From Micromonosporaceae bacterium KJ-029 (GTDB lineage Bacteria > Actinomycetota > Actinomycetes > Mycobacteriales > Micromonosporaceae), in assembly GCA_005402585.1 (NCBI GenBank), contig BIFP01000035.1, positions 372,001 to 436,000 of the forward strand: a stretch of DNA of 64,000 nt, read 5' to 3'. Below are positions 37,001 through 44,288 of this stretch, piece after piece. A model generated the notes under the pieces. It saw nothing but the letters and a program-made list of their open reading frames with translations. It had not been told where the DNA came from and did not search any database. Within the stretch, counting starts at the first letter, position 1, and each line of letters starts with the position of its first letter. A program made the position numbers and the translations under genes.

Positions 37001-37451
37001 CACCCGGCTCGTGCCTGGACAGCGCCTCGGCGGTCCGCTCCGGCGAGGCGTGCAACTCCGCGAGCAGCAGTACGCGGACCTGCTTCGCGGTCCGCGGATC
37101 ACGGAGCAGCTGCGGAATCTCGGATTTCAACCACGCCGCGATCTCGTCCTCGGTAACCCGAACCGCCTTCTTTCGCCTGCCTGCGCGGGCCTTTTGCTGC
37201 ACGACGAACCGGCGGGCCAACTCGGTAGCGATTACGCCGGTGGTCGCGCCGGACACGTTGTCCAGCCCTTTGATTACGGCTGCCATCGGGCCGGATGTGA
37301 TCGCCGTGACGGCGATCGGCGCGAGTACCACGGCGGAGACCGCGACGAAGACCCCGGCTCCCGCGAGCCGCGCGTACGCCCCCGGGGAATCGGTGGCCTG
37401 CGACTGCACATACTGGGACACGATCGGATGCCGATCGCCTAAATGCGTCAC
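34065..37451 (-). CDS. Non-standard SecA preprotein translocase ATPase with N-terminal membrane-helix extension
   Basis: Motor motifs are complete: RTGEGKT (about 294), TTNDYLARRD, GTSAQFGFSYLRDNM, DEVDSILIDEARIPL, MAGRGTDILLGG and QLRGRAGRQGDPGESRFYLS. The C-terminus has the zinc motif CPCGSGKKYKRCHG. Two features differ from housekeeping SecA. About 190 residues precede the motor; this stretch contains a hydrophobic helix (about 31-52) and a basic QQKARAGRRKK stretch followed by a helical region. The segment after FYLSLDDPL, normally an ordered 'gate' region, is replaced by a Pro/Ser/Arg-rich linker. It is likely an accessory SecA serving selected substrates. The start is uncertain: GTG 37451 is given, TTG 37487 is possible, and neither has a good ribosome site. 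Confidence 0.88.
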   Translation of the reverse strand: MTHLGDRHPIVSQYVQSQATDSPGAYARLAGAGVFVAVSAVVLAPIAVTAITSGPMAAVIKGLDNVSGATTGVIATELARRFVVQQKARAGRRKKAVRVTEDEIAAWLKSEIPQLLRDPRTAKQVRVLLLAELHASPERTAEALSRHEPGELAECLDYLVEFDPPAAEALRAARKGPRGAVRKGGRPVVVRQPRSSVGQRMLRLGEGRALSQLRQAVDAVHAIESDYVDLSDAELRELTDQFQQRLTGGESLDKLLPEAFATAREASYRVLGQRHFDVQVMGGAGLHLGGVVQMRTGEGKTLTSVLPAYLNALTGRGVHVVTTNDYLARRDAEAMGQVHRFLGLSVGLVSAEPTSGQAEAYGADITYGTSAQFGFSYLRDNMASSYEDLVQRGHFFAIVDEVDSILIDEARIPLIISGPVELSTRLYGEFATLVARLRSGKDGEGDYEVDHVNRTVAVTERGEARVEDRLGVDSLYESANRPLIGYLHNAIKAKELYKRDRDYIVSDGEVLIVDEFTGRILHGRRYNEGMHQAIEAKEGVEIKQENQTLATITLQNYFRMYEKLSGMTGTGRDVAGEFHRVYDLDLVEIPTRRPMIRTDHPDVVYRTQKAKLTAVVADIAERHTLGQPVLVGTVSVENSEFLSQLLRRRGIPHSVLNAKLHAKEAEIIAQAGRKGAVTVATNMAGRGTDILLGGNPEFLAASELRQRGLDPGTDPVEYAWVMKEVLPRWKEVCDADAEEVTDAGGLYVLGTERHHSRRVDDQLRGRAGRQGDPGESRFYLSLDDPLARHARLNPGEVDTQPPDAPVRSSRSVSRRFAEAQDSRDAEHAEQRRTLLRLDEVLDTQRQVVYAERRRVLVGEDMHQQILQMLDDTLGAWVDQSIAVDTSGVGVAEQLWQRMLSLYRFDATFEEFRGEVQDLDRDQLVTFLIDDARRALERRYAERELDYQGTRELERLILLSVIDHRWREHLADLDGVREGIGLRSYARHDPVVEFEREARAMFEEMLDSIKEDVVGFVFNLEVTVVHEVPSDPAVDTVEALGPPPAPAPPRWLRQVMSPLSAALGALFGRALSTDQSQPQSRVPRLPTPTERPRPGPVTPGQQVGSGSTRNAPCPCGSGKKYKRCHGAPR

Positions 37452-37560
37452 CCATCGATGTTGAGCGAGCCGTACGGTCGGCGCCAATCCCCTTCCCGGT
37501 CCTTGCCTCCGGCTCTGAGTACCAGGTGCGGCTGGTACCTGGTGAGCACTTCAGGGCGGA

Positions 37561-38361
37561 TCAGGTCAGGTGAAGAATCCTCTGGCGCAAGCCGAAGTGA
37601 TTCGAGGATCCGTCGGGGAGGTCGTCCGGCACCTGATCGGCGTACTCGGCGGAGTCGTCGAGCGGCTGGTAGCCCAGCTCGGCGCGGGCACGATCGTTGC
37701 GCCAGAGCCGGGTCGAGTTAGCGGAGACACCGTGGTAGATGCCGTACTCCACGTCCGCAGTGAGTGCGGCGGTGACGAGCCGGACGAGGTCCGGCCCGCT
37801 GAGCCAGCCGGGAAGCCAGCTGCGTGCCAGAGGCCGGTCCCGCACGCCACCGAGGCGCAGACACACGACCCGCAGACGGTGCAGGTCGGCGTACAAACGG
37901 CCGACGTTCTCGGCGAACACTTTCAACGCGCCGTAGGTACAGCATGGATAGGGTGGCACGTCTTCGCCAATCTCGGCCTGACCGGCGTCGACGTGACCGC
38001 CCACCGCGTGTAACGAACTGGCGAGCACCACGCGCGGCACGCCGGCCGCGGCCGCGCCGTCCAGGACGTTCACCAGCGCAGTGGCGTTGGGGTCGCGTAG
38101 CCGCTGCCACGGCTGATCGGGATCCGCATCGGCGGCGAGATGGACGACCGCGTCGACACCGGAGCAGACACGGCGTGCGAAGTCGGCGTCGCACAAGTCG
38201 CCGAGGACCGCGCCCGGGAAGGGTCTCCGGTCGGTCAGGCGAAGTGTGTACGCAGATCCCAGCTCCGACAGCAGGTATCGAGCAACTCCGCCAGCCGCAC
38301 CGGTGACCAGCACTGTCGGCCGCTCGGCCTGGACTGTCTGTCGTGTCAACACATACACCAT
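37561..38361 (-). CDS. NAD(P)-dependent epimerase/dehydratase family protein (uronate dehydrogenase-like)
   Basis: The protein has 266 residues. The start ATG 38361 was chosen because TGAAGGVARYLL, the Rossmann glycine motif, then falls near residue 20. It is an extended SDR: DAVVHLAADADPDQPW, catalytic Ser in LASSLHAVGG, and Tyr-x3-Lys in YGALKVFAEN. The segment YGIYHGVSANSTRLWR near the C-terminus is characteristic of uronate dehydrogenase-like proteins, which oxidise uronic acids to lactones with NAD. The substrate is not certain. It lies upstream of the SecA-like gene on the same strand, with about a 110-bp gap. Confidence 0.87.
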   Translation of the reverse strand: MVYVLTRQTVQAERPTVLVTGAAGGVARYLLSELGSAYTLRLTDRRPFPGAVLGDLCDADFARRVCSGVDAVVHLAADADPDQPWQRLRDPNATALVNVLDGAAAAGVPRVVLASSLHAVGGHVDAGQAEIGEDVPPYPCCTYGALKVFAENVGRLYADLHRLRVVCLRLGGVRDRPLARSWLPGWLSGPDLVRLVTAALTADVEYGIYHGVSANSTRLWRNDRARAELGYQPLDDSAEYADQVPDDLPDGSSNHFGLRQRILHLT

Positions 38362-38480
38362 GTTCGCCCTGTTCGAACTGTCGCCAACTCCACCGCGCCA
38401 CCAAACTCCTGCAATCTGCGATTCGGAGGGTACCGGCCCGATAGGCAGTGACACCCGGCGTACCGAGTGGAGGATTCGGC

Positions 38481-38519
38481 TTGACTGATAGGTCGACCAT
38501 CTGCTTATGTTGATGACAT
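38481..38519 (+). promoter_or_regulatory. PadR promoter with operator-like palindrome at the start codon
   Basis: TTGACT (38481-38486) and TTATGT (38505-38510) are separated by 18 bp. An ATGT-TGATG-ACAT inverted repeat (38507-38519) overlaps the -10 element and the padR start codon. PadR proteins commonly bind ATGT...ACAT repeats, so autoregulation is likely. Confidence 0.5.
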
Positions 38520-38874
38520 GACTAGACCCTCCGCGCCGATGCGCGAACCCACATACTTCATCCTCGCCGCGTTGCAGGACGAACCGTTGCACGGCTACGC
38601 CATCGTCAAGCGCACGCAGGATCTGTCCGACGGGCGAGTGCGGTTGACGACCGGCACGCTGTACGCCGCGTTGGACCGGCTCACCCGCGAGGAGATGGTG
38701 CGAGTGGCCGAGGAGAAGGTGGTCAACGGCCGCGCCCGTCGCACGTACGAGCTGACCGAGCGTGGGTTGTCCGCACTGCATGAGGAGGCGGCGCGGATGA
38801 TTGCCGCAGCTCAGGTCGTTCGAGACCGTTCCGCGCGGTCGACGGCTGCGACGGTTCGGACGGTGCTGGCATGA
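38518..38874 (+). CDS. PadR-family transcriptional regulator
   Basis: The protein has 118 residues. The N-terminal winged helix opens YFILAALQDEPLHGYAIV, the PadR signature. The wing has RLTTGTLYAALDRLTREEMV, and the end is a helical dimerisation segment. It is probably a repressor that releases DNA on binding a small hydrophobic ligand. It overlaps the following membrane protein gene by ATGA, a common PadR arrangement in actinomycetes where the second gene encodes a PadR-partner membrane protein. The operator candidate overlaps its own start. Confidence 0.93.
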   Translation: MTRPSAPMREPTYFILAALQDEPLHGYAIVKRTQDLSDGRVRLTTGTLYAALDRLTREEMVRVAEEKVVNGRARRTYELTERGLSALHEEAARMIAAAQVVRDRSARSTAATVRTVLA

Positions 38875-39830
38875 CCGGACTGGAGCGCCGCTACCGCTGG
38901 CTGCTGCGCGCATACCCTCGGGCCTATCGGCAGTACCGCGCCGACGAGATGCTGGAAACGCTGCTCGGCGTCGGCGACACGGACCGGAGGCACCTGAGCC
39001 TTCGGGAGTCCCTGGCACTCGTGGTGGGAGGTCTCCGGGTCCGCTCCGGTGTGGACCAGATCGGCTCCCGGGACACCTTGCGATACTCCGCGCTGCGGTT
39101 GACCGCGCTGTCCCTGCTCGTGTGCGGCGTTGCCCTAACGGCCCTGCCCCTCATGTGGCGCCTATGGCTGCTGTTGCCGGGAAATTCCGAAGGCTTTCTC
39201 TATGGGGGAAGCCTGGTCACGCCCGCATTGTTCCTTCTCGCCTTGGCCGCCGCGGCATGGGCTCGCTACCGCCTCGCACTCGCCATAACCATTGGCGCCT
39301 TCGGTACCGAGATCTGGTACTCCGCAGCGAACGGCCTGTGGCATGCGGTAGAGCCATGGCCGGGGCCCGACGGGGTGACGGGGCTCGGGGCGGGTCTCTA
39401 CCTGGCCATGCAACCTTCTTCCTGGGTTTGCTTGTTGGCCGTCCTGACCATGGTGCCGCTGCTTCGAGCGCGCCGATCACAGGCGGCGCGGCCGTGGACC
39501 TGGCTGGTCGGCGCGGCGACGACCATAGCTGTCCTGGCACCTAATCCACTCAACGGCTGGGTCGAACGGTTTACCCTGCCGGTCATCGTGGCCGCCGGGC
39601 TGGTGGCGGCTTTCGTGGGCGCGGTGCTCGATGTGCGGATTTCGATCGCGGCCAGCGCAGTCCTTCTGGCGCTGATCCTGCCAATGCTGGCCTACGAACC
39701 AACCAATTGGACGCTCTACGGCTGGGACGACTTGGGACGGCGAACTCTGCTCCTCGGCCCCGTGATCGGAATTTTTGCAATCAACGTCACGGTCAGCGGA
39801 ATGGCCGCCCGCCGGCAAGTCGCCATTTGA
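38871..39830 (+). CDS. PadR-associated integral membrane protein, unknown function
   Basis: The protein has 319 residues. A cytoplasmic N-terminus begins LERRYRWLLRAYPRAYR and YRADEMLETLL, an opening common to PadR-linked actinobacterial membrane proteins. About seven hydrophobic helices follow, from residue 75 to 310. No catalytic or transport motif was seen. The start overlaps the padR stop (ATGA), so the two are translated together, and PadR likely controls its level. Role unknown; a stress- or envelope-related function is only a guess. Confidence 0.85.
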   Translation: MTGLERRYRWLLRAYPRAYRQYRADEMLETLLGVGDTDRRHLSLRESLALVVGGLRVRSGVDQIGSRDTLRYSALRLTALSLLVCGVALTALPLMWRLWLLLPGNSEGFLYGGSLVTPALFLLALAAAAWARYRLALAITIGAFGTEIWYSAANGLWHAVEPWPGPDGVTGLGAGLYLAMQPSSWVCLLAVLTMVPLLRARRSQAARPWTWLVGAATTIAVLAPNPLNGWVERFTLPVIVAAGLVAAFVGAVLDVRISIAASAVLLALILPMLAYEPTNWTLYGWDDLGRRTLLLGPVIGIFAINVTVSGMAARRQVAI

Positions 39831-39990
39831 GCGGCGTGGTCGCTCCGCGCAGATCCCTGACGAGGAATCGCAGGGCGACCATGCCTACCGCCATTGCCGC
39901 CAGGGTCCACCGTGGCTTCCGTCGTTCCCGATGATCACGTCGCTGCGCAGGATGGCATCTTCGCCGCCTCAGGTCCCGCCCATCCAGCAT
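39793..39990 (-). CDS. Possible small membrane protein, 65 residues
   Basis: ATG 39990 follows GAAGGGAGAAGCGG. The product starts MLDGRDLRRRRC, is strongly basic, and has one hydrophobic helix (WTLAAMAVGMVALRFLV, about 28-44). It overlaps the end of the membrane protein gene on the other strand by 38 bp. The ribosome site and helix favour a real gene; the basic low-complexity N-terminus is against it. No family is recognised. Confidence 0.35.
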   Translation of the reverse strand: MLDGRDLRRRRCHPAQRRDHRERRKPRWTLAAMAVGMVALRFLVRDLRGATTPLKWRLAGGRPFR

Positions 39991-40024
39991 CCGCTTCTCC
40001 CTTCCTCGCCAGGCAGGCGGTACC

Positions 40025-40858
40025 GTGTCGCTCGTGAGCGGGCTACGGATGCCGACGCCTGAATCGCTGGCCAGGGCACGATTGGCGAGAGTTCTCGGCC
40101 CACGCCGGCCGTTCGGGGCTCCGCTGTTGACCTGCGCGGCGGTGGTGGCCTGCCTGGTACTGAGTGGGTGCTCGGGACCTCGCGACGGCGACTCGCTGGC
40201 GCGGGACATCGCAGCGGCCGAAGCCGCGCTGCTGAATGAAGACCTTGGTCACCGCAACCGCGTTCGGGACGCCGAGCACATCGCCGCGACCGAAATCCCC
40301 AACGAGGTGGAAGGCAGTGGCATCCGACGTGAGCCGTTGGGCTGGTCGGGTCGAACCGCCGGCAGCTAGCAGGCCACCATCGACGTCCGGTTCGTCGCAA
40401 CAGTGGCCGAGCAGCCAGGCATCTCCTTCGGCCACCGCGGCAACTCTGCCGGTCAGGCCACGCGATGCTACCGCTACGTCCTCGAACTATCTCGCTACAC
40501 GTCCTACCACGAGATCGACTGCCCTTCGGTAGCCACTCCTCCGGTGCCCACCGCCTCGCCGATCCCGAGGCTGCCGGACGACGGGCGCGAACGGCTCGCC
40601 GCGGCGCTGCGTACCGCCACCACCGACACGCTTGCGGGTGCGGTGCGGGCAGCATTCCCCGAGAAGCACATCACCGTCGACACGGTCACGCACAAGGGTG
40701 CCCTCGTCGCCGCTGTGGGCGTACCCGCCGAGCGTGACTGCGTCGTCTTGGTCAGGACGCCCAGCGGAGCCATCGAGTCACCCGGGTACGACCGCGTCTG
40801 GCTGGAGCCCGGAGAAATGGGGTGCAGGACCGGACTGTACGTCTCGCCGCCGCGCTAG
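40025..40858 (+). pseudogene. Lipoprotein-like gene interrupted by one in-frame amber codon
   Basis: A GTG start at 40025 opens a frame with a lipoprotein signal (ACLVLSGCSG, lipobox Cys about residue 50) and a helical part. It then meets TAG at 40367-40369. The identical frame continues without another stop to TAG 40856-40858, and reads well throughout (ATIDVRFVATVAEQPG right after the amber, later LAGAVRAAFPEKHITVDTV). Without the amber the protein would have 277 residues. I read it as a secreted or surface lipoprotein of unknown function inactivated by a recent nonsense mutation. A sequencing error or restart at ATG 40403 cannot be excluded. Confidence 0.65.
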
Positions 40859-40952
40859 CTGCGCCAGATGTGCGTGCCGCTTCAGCAGACCCAGCAGTGG
40901 AGGGAGTTGAACAGATGGGCGCGCACGGCCCGCGACATGACCGGCACAGAGC

Positions 40953-40988
40953 TTGATGGGCAAGCGAATGCTTGCATATTGTGCTGTC
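40953..40988 (+). promoter_or_regulatory. Probable promoter for a leaderless transcript
   Basis: TTGATG (40953-40958) and TATTGT (40977-40982) are separated by 18 bp. The GTG at 40989 begins 6 bp after the -10 element, the position expected for +1, so the mRNA would start at the initiation codon. No ribosome site precedes that GTG. Confidence 0.5.
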
Positions 40989-41417
40989 GTGGCGTTAACG
41001 GACCCGACCCGCATGAGCCCCGACCCGACCCCTGACCGCACGGACGCGTCGGGTCGCAAGACAGGCGTATGGACCGACCCGGACCCGCACGGCGGTGTCA
41101 TGGTCGGCGAGTATGTCGAAGGTGAACGGCACGGCACCTGGCGGCACTACTTCGCCGACGGCCGGCTGCGCGCGGAGGGCGGCTTCGAGCGCGGTGTCGT
41201 CCACGGTGAGTGGGTCTGGTATCGCGCGTCGGGAGGTCTCCTGCAACGCGGCGGCTTCGAACGCGGCCACAAGCACGGCACATGGACGCGGTGGAACGCC
41301 GCGGGCGCGCTCATCGACAGCGGCAACTACGACCACGACCGGAAGGCCGGTGAGTGGAAGACCTACCACCCCGACGGTTCGATCAAACGCACCGTCACGC
41401 ACCGCGCACGGCTATAG
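40989..41417 (+). CDS. MORN-repeat (YwqK-like) protein
   Basis: The protein has 142 residues from GTG 40989; ATG 41013 is an alternative start. The body is a run of about four MORN-type repeats, each 'G.Y..G..HGTW..Y...G.L...G.F..G' (for example GEYVEGERHGTWRHYFADG and RGGFERGHKHGTWTRW). Stand-alone bacterial proteins of this kind are often annotated as YwqK-family antitoxin components, although most have no demonstrated toxin. No toxin gene is adjacent on this strand. It is probably a soluble beta-meander protein. Confidence 0.82.
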   Translation: MALTDPTRMSPDPTPDRTDASGRKTGVWTDPDPHGGVMVGEYVEGERHGTWRHYFADGRLRAEGGFERGVVHGEWVWYRASGGLLQRGGFERGHKHGTWTRWNAAGALIDSGNYDHDRKAGEWKTYHPDGSIKRTVTHRARL

Positions 41418-41428
41418 GCGTACCCAAG

Positions 41429-41490
41429 GTGGCGGCTCTTGTCTACATCGCGGCGTTCGCGCCGGACTAGAGCGAGTCGGTGAACAGGTC
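41429..41490 (+). pseudogene. Remnant of an alpha/beta-hydrolase gene
   Basis: The frame VAALVYIAAFAPD, then TAG (41468-41470), then SESVN, matches the strand-loop 'LVYVAAFAPDEGESVN' common in actinobacterial alpha/beta hydrolases, with the Glu or Gln codon turned into amber. Nothing of the rest of the gene was found on either side, so only about 20 codons of a decayed gene survive. Confidence 0.4.
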
Positions 41491-41683
41491 GTAGCGGCTG
41501 ACAGTGAGGAGCAGACGGTCCGGCGCCGTCACCCCACTATCGTTCGCCTTTCGTCGGCGTCTCATCTTGCGGGAGCGACGCCGCGCAGGGCGAGAACAGA
41601 CAGGGCGAGCACACACAGGATGGCCGTCCACAAACCGGTCGGCGTCGACGCTGGCGCGCCCCAGCCGGCAGGGCGCGACGCGG

Positions 41684-41866
41684 TCAGTGGTTGCGGTCGC
41701 TCTGGTCGACCCGCTGCTGTGCTTCCTGTTCGCCCTTTTGAACCTGCTTGTCGTACCGGTCGCCGGTACGCTGGTCGATCTCCTGGCCGGCCTTCTGTAT
41801 GCCCTGGTCGGCCTGCTTCGGATGCTCCTTGGCCACGTCCTCGGCCTTGTCCATGAAGTCACGCAT
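41684..41866 (-). CDS. MT0933-type small antitoxin-like protein
   Basis: The protein has 60 residues. The start ATG 41866 is preceded by GAAGGGAG. It is highly charged and helical: MRDFMDKAEDVAKEHP, then QADQGIQKAGQEIDQRTGD and RYDKQVQKGEQEAQQRV. These segments match the MT0933 family annotated as 'antitoxin protein of toxin-antitoxin system' and resemble CsbD-like stress proteins. No toxin partner is adjacent, so the antitoxin role is doubtful here; a small stress protein is equally likely. Codon use is normal. Confidence 0.8.
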   Translation of the reverse strand: MRDFMDKAEDVAKEHPKQADQGIQKAGQEIDQRTGDRYDKQVQKGEQEAQQRVDQSDRNH

Positions 41867-41998
41867 GCCTGGCTCTCCCTTCTTCCGTCCGTGTCTTCCC
41901 GGCGGCGGGGGGCACAAACGGCTGCCTGCGACAGCTGTGGGGGGCAGCGCAGTAGGCCACTCAACGACGCGAGGCGCGCTTCGGCAGGAGAACGCCGG

Positions 41999-43621
41999 TC
42001 AGACGGACGGGATCAGTTCGTCGAGGGTGTCCAGCGGGAGGGGGCCGTGGGCGAGGATTTCGTGGTGGAAGGCGCGAATGTCGAACCTGGCACCGAGCGC
42101 CGCGCGGGCCCGATCGCGCAGGTGTTGGATACGGAGCCGCCCGATCATGTAGGCGAGGGCCTGCCCGGGCAGCGCGATGTACCGGTCGACCTCGTTGGCG
42201 ATGTTGGTCTCCGACAGCGCGGTGTTGTCCCGCAGGTAGGCGATGGCCCGGTCGCGGGACCATCCGAGGTGATGGATGCCGGTGTCGACCACCAGCCGAC
42301 AGGCCCGCCACGCGTCGAACGAGACCATGCCGAGCCGGCTCAGCTCGCCGGTGTAGAGTCCCATCTCCTCACCGAGGCGCTCGGTGTACAGCCCCCAGCC
42401 CTCCCCGTGCGCGTCGAAGTACGCGAAGCGACGGAAGTTCGGCAGGTCGTCACGCGACTGGGCGACAGCGATCTGCAGGTGGTGCCCGGGCACGCTCTCG
42501 TGGAAGGCGAGCACCTCGTACTCGAACCTTGACCGCAGGTCCGGCCGGTGGGTGTTCACCACGTGCATGCCCGGCCGGGAGCCGTCCGCGGCGGGGGCCT
42601 GGTAGTAGCCGAGCACCGAGTTCTCCGCCTCGGCCGGGTCCATCTCGGTCACCACGCACGGCGCGATGTCGTAGTCGGCGAACCAGTCCGGCACCGCCTC
42701 CTCGGCCCGACGCAGCGCGTCGGTGACCACGTCGACGATCTCTTCTCCGCTGCTGAACCGCAGCGCCCGGTCCTCGCGCAGTCTGCTCAGGACCTCGGCG
42801 ACGTCGCTCGTGCCGAGCGCCTTTCCGCCGCGCTCCGCGAACTCCTCGCGCAGCCGCGCCACCAGGTCCAGCCCGGTCTGGTGGATCGCCTCGGGAGTCA
42901 GCCCTGTCGTCGTGTGGGTGCGGACCAGGCCGAGGTAGGCGCCGGTACCACCCGGCACGTGACACAGCCCGACGTGCTCTCCCGTCCGGCCGACCGGCAG
43001 CAGATCCTCGGCAAGCGCGGTGCGGTAGCGCATCAGGGCGGGGCGTACCGCCGACTCGACGAGTTCGGCGGCCCGAGCGTTGCCCGGAAGGCGTTTCACC
43101 AGCGGATCCCGCACGACGGGCAGGGCGAGAACTCCGTCGACCTGAGCGATCGCCTGGCGTACGCCCAACTCGGTCGGGAACCGCCCGTCCGCCACGGCCT
43201 GCCGGTACCGCTCGAGATGGCGGTCGAAGAAGCCACCCAGCTTGTCCAGCCTCGCCAGGTACGCCGCGTCGGTGCCGGTGCCGATCGGCACGGTGGAGAT
43301 CATCTGGGCGACGGGGCCGGTGCCGCTGGCGGTCACGGCTACCTCGCCGACGCCGTCGCGCAGGCCCCGCTGCTCGTCGTCCAACAGCCGGGTGAGTACC
43401 GCGTGGCTGATCCGATCCGACGCATTGAGCGTTTCCCGGTCCACGGTGGCGAGTTCGGCCGCGATCCGGGCCAGCTCGGCCCGGTGCCGCGCTGCGGCGG
43501 CGCGGCTCGGATCGGGCACGTCACTCTCGTACCCGGGCACACCGAACGCGGTGGCGAGGAACGGGTCGGCGGCGAAACGCCGATCGAAGTACTCGTCACC
43601 CAACCTGGCCAACGTGTCCAT
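41999..43621 (-). CDS. DUF885 family protein, putative zinc metallopeptidase-like
   Basis: The protein has 540 residues. DUF885 hallmarks are present: FHESVPGHHLQIAVAQ near 375, where an HExxxxHH-like arrangement could bind zinc, then FDAHGEGWGLYTERLGEEMG and the C-terminal QALAYMIGRLRIQHLRDRA. Family length is about 550-600, so the gene is complete. No signal peptide is seen, so it is probably cytoplasmic. Members are annotated as hypothetical or carboxypeptidase-like and the activity is not established. It stands alone downstream of the zinc-island ribosomal operon's terminator region. Confidence 0.88.
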   Translation of the reverse strand: MDTLARLGDEYFDRRFAADPFLATAFGVPGYESDVPDPSRAAAARHRAELARIAAELATVDRETLNASDRISHAVLTRLLDDEQRGLRDGVGEVAVTASGTGPVAQMISTVPIGTGTDAAYLARLDKLGGFFDRHLERYRQAVADGRFPTELGVRQAIAQVDGVLALPVVRDPLVKRLPGNARAAELVESAVRPALMRYRTALAEDLLPVGRTGEHVGLCHVPGGTGAYLGLVRTHTTTGLTPEAIHQTGLDLVARLREEFAERGGKALGTSDVAEVLSRLREDRALRFSSGEEIVDVVTDALRRAEEAVPDWFADYDIAPCVVTEMDPAEAENSVLGYYQAPAADGSRPGMHVVNTHRPDLRSRFEYEVLAFHESVPGHHLQIAVAQSRDDLPNFRRFAYFDAHGEGWGLYTERLGEEMGLYTGELSRLGMVSFDAWRACRLVVDTGIHHLGWSRDRAIAYLRDNTALSETNIANEVDRYIALPGQALAYMIGRLRIQHLRDRARAALGARFDIRAFHHEILAHGPLPLDTLDELIPSV

Positions 43622-43750
43622 CGGCGTACCGCCCCCTCGTCCATCGGGTCAGCACCACCGTATCGCTGCCCTGGCAGTCGGTGATGGTGCTCAGCTCGCG
43701 CTCGTCGACGGGCAGGACGAACCGGCAACCGCGACGGCTGGCAATCGGGC

Positions 43751-43787
43751 GCGGCCTGGCTGCGAGCATCGCCCGCAGCCAGGCCGC
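43751..43787 (-). terminator. Hairpin terminator after the alternative ribosomal protein operon
   Basis: Perfect 14-bp arms, GCGGCCTGGCTGCG (43751-43764) and CGCAGCCAGGCCGC (43774-43787), flank a 9-nt loop. The hairpin begins 27 bp after the rpsN stop on the minus strand. Confidence 0.8.
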
Positions 43788-43813
43788 AGCCGTCAGGGCA
43801 CGGCTGGCGTCAG

Positions 43814-44119
43814 CTACCAGGATGACTTCCGGATGCCGGGAAGTTCACCACGCAGCGCCATCTCCCGGAACCGCACCCTGGACAGTCCGAACCGGGTGAA
43901 CACGCCACGAGGTCGCCCGTCGATCAGGTCACGATGACGGAGCCGCACCGGACTGGAGTCGCGGGGCAGTCGGGCGAGGCCACGTACCGCCTCGTCCCGG
44001 TCGGCCGGGTTGGTGGACGGGTGGGCGATGGTCCGCTTCAACTCGGCGCGGCGTTCGGCGTGCCGGGCCACGAGTTCCGTCCGGCGGGCCTGGCGGTTGA
44101 TCAGACTCTTGCGGGCCAT
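43814..44119 (-). CDS. rpsN: 30S ribosomal protein S14, zinc-free (C-minus) paralogue
   Basis: The protein has 101 residues. It is the long form of S14, starting ARKSLINRQARRTELVARHA and ending RFREMALRGELPGIRKSSW. It has no cysteine, so it lacks the CxxC...CxxC zinc site of the short S14. In actinomycetes such C-minus paralogues replace the zinc-binding version when zinc is scarce and are repressed by Zur. It is the third gene of rpmB-rpmG-rpsN; its ATG lies 1 bp after the rpmG stop. Confidence 0.95.
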   Translation of the reverse strand: MARKSLINRQARRTELVARHAERRAELKRTIAHPSTNPADRDEAVRGLARLPRDSSPVRLRHRDLIDGRPRGVFTRFGLSRVRFREMALRGELPGIRKSSW

Positions 44120-44120
44120 G

Positions 44121-44288
44121 TCAGCGCGCCTCGCGGAAGTCGACGTGCCGGCGCACGATCGGGTCGTACTTGCGCAACACCAGGCGGTCCGGGTCGTTGC
44201 GGCGGTTCTTCCGGGTGACGTACGTGTAGCCGGTGCCGGCGCTGCTGCGCAGCCGGACGACCGGACGCACGTCTGACTGGCGGGCCAT
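44121..44288 (-). CDS. rpmG: 50S ribosomal protein L33, zinc-free paralogue
   Basis: The protein has 55 residues: MARQSDVRPVVRLRSS, then GTGYTYVTRKNRRNDPDRL and RKYDPIVRRHVDFREAR. This is the L33 fold with the family TRKNRRN and KYDP motifs but without the zinc-binding cysteine pairs. Its ATG overlaps the rpmB stop (ATGA), so translation is coupled. It is part of the zinc-starvation ribosomal set with L28 and S14. Confidence 0.93.
   Translation of the reverse strand: MARQSDVRPVVRLRSSAGTGYTYVTRKNRRNDPDRLVLRKYDPIVRRHVDFREAR

Noticed and set aside
34065..37451. Reading the SecA gene as the housekeeping secA
   Set aside because: The 190-residue membrane-type N-terminal extension and altered linker do not fit housekeeping SecA, and none of its usual neighbours is present.
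37521..37543. Inverted repeat ACCAGGT...ACCTGGT upstream of the SecA-like gene
   Set aside because: The arms are only 7 bp and it has no known operator form, so it was not listed as a site.
40989..41866. MORN/YwqK-like protein and MT0933-like protein as a toxin-antitoxin pair
   Set aside because: They lie on opposite strands with 266 bp and a hydrolase remnant between; both are antitoxin-annotated families and neither looks like a toxin.
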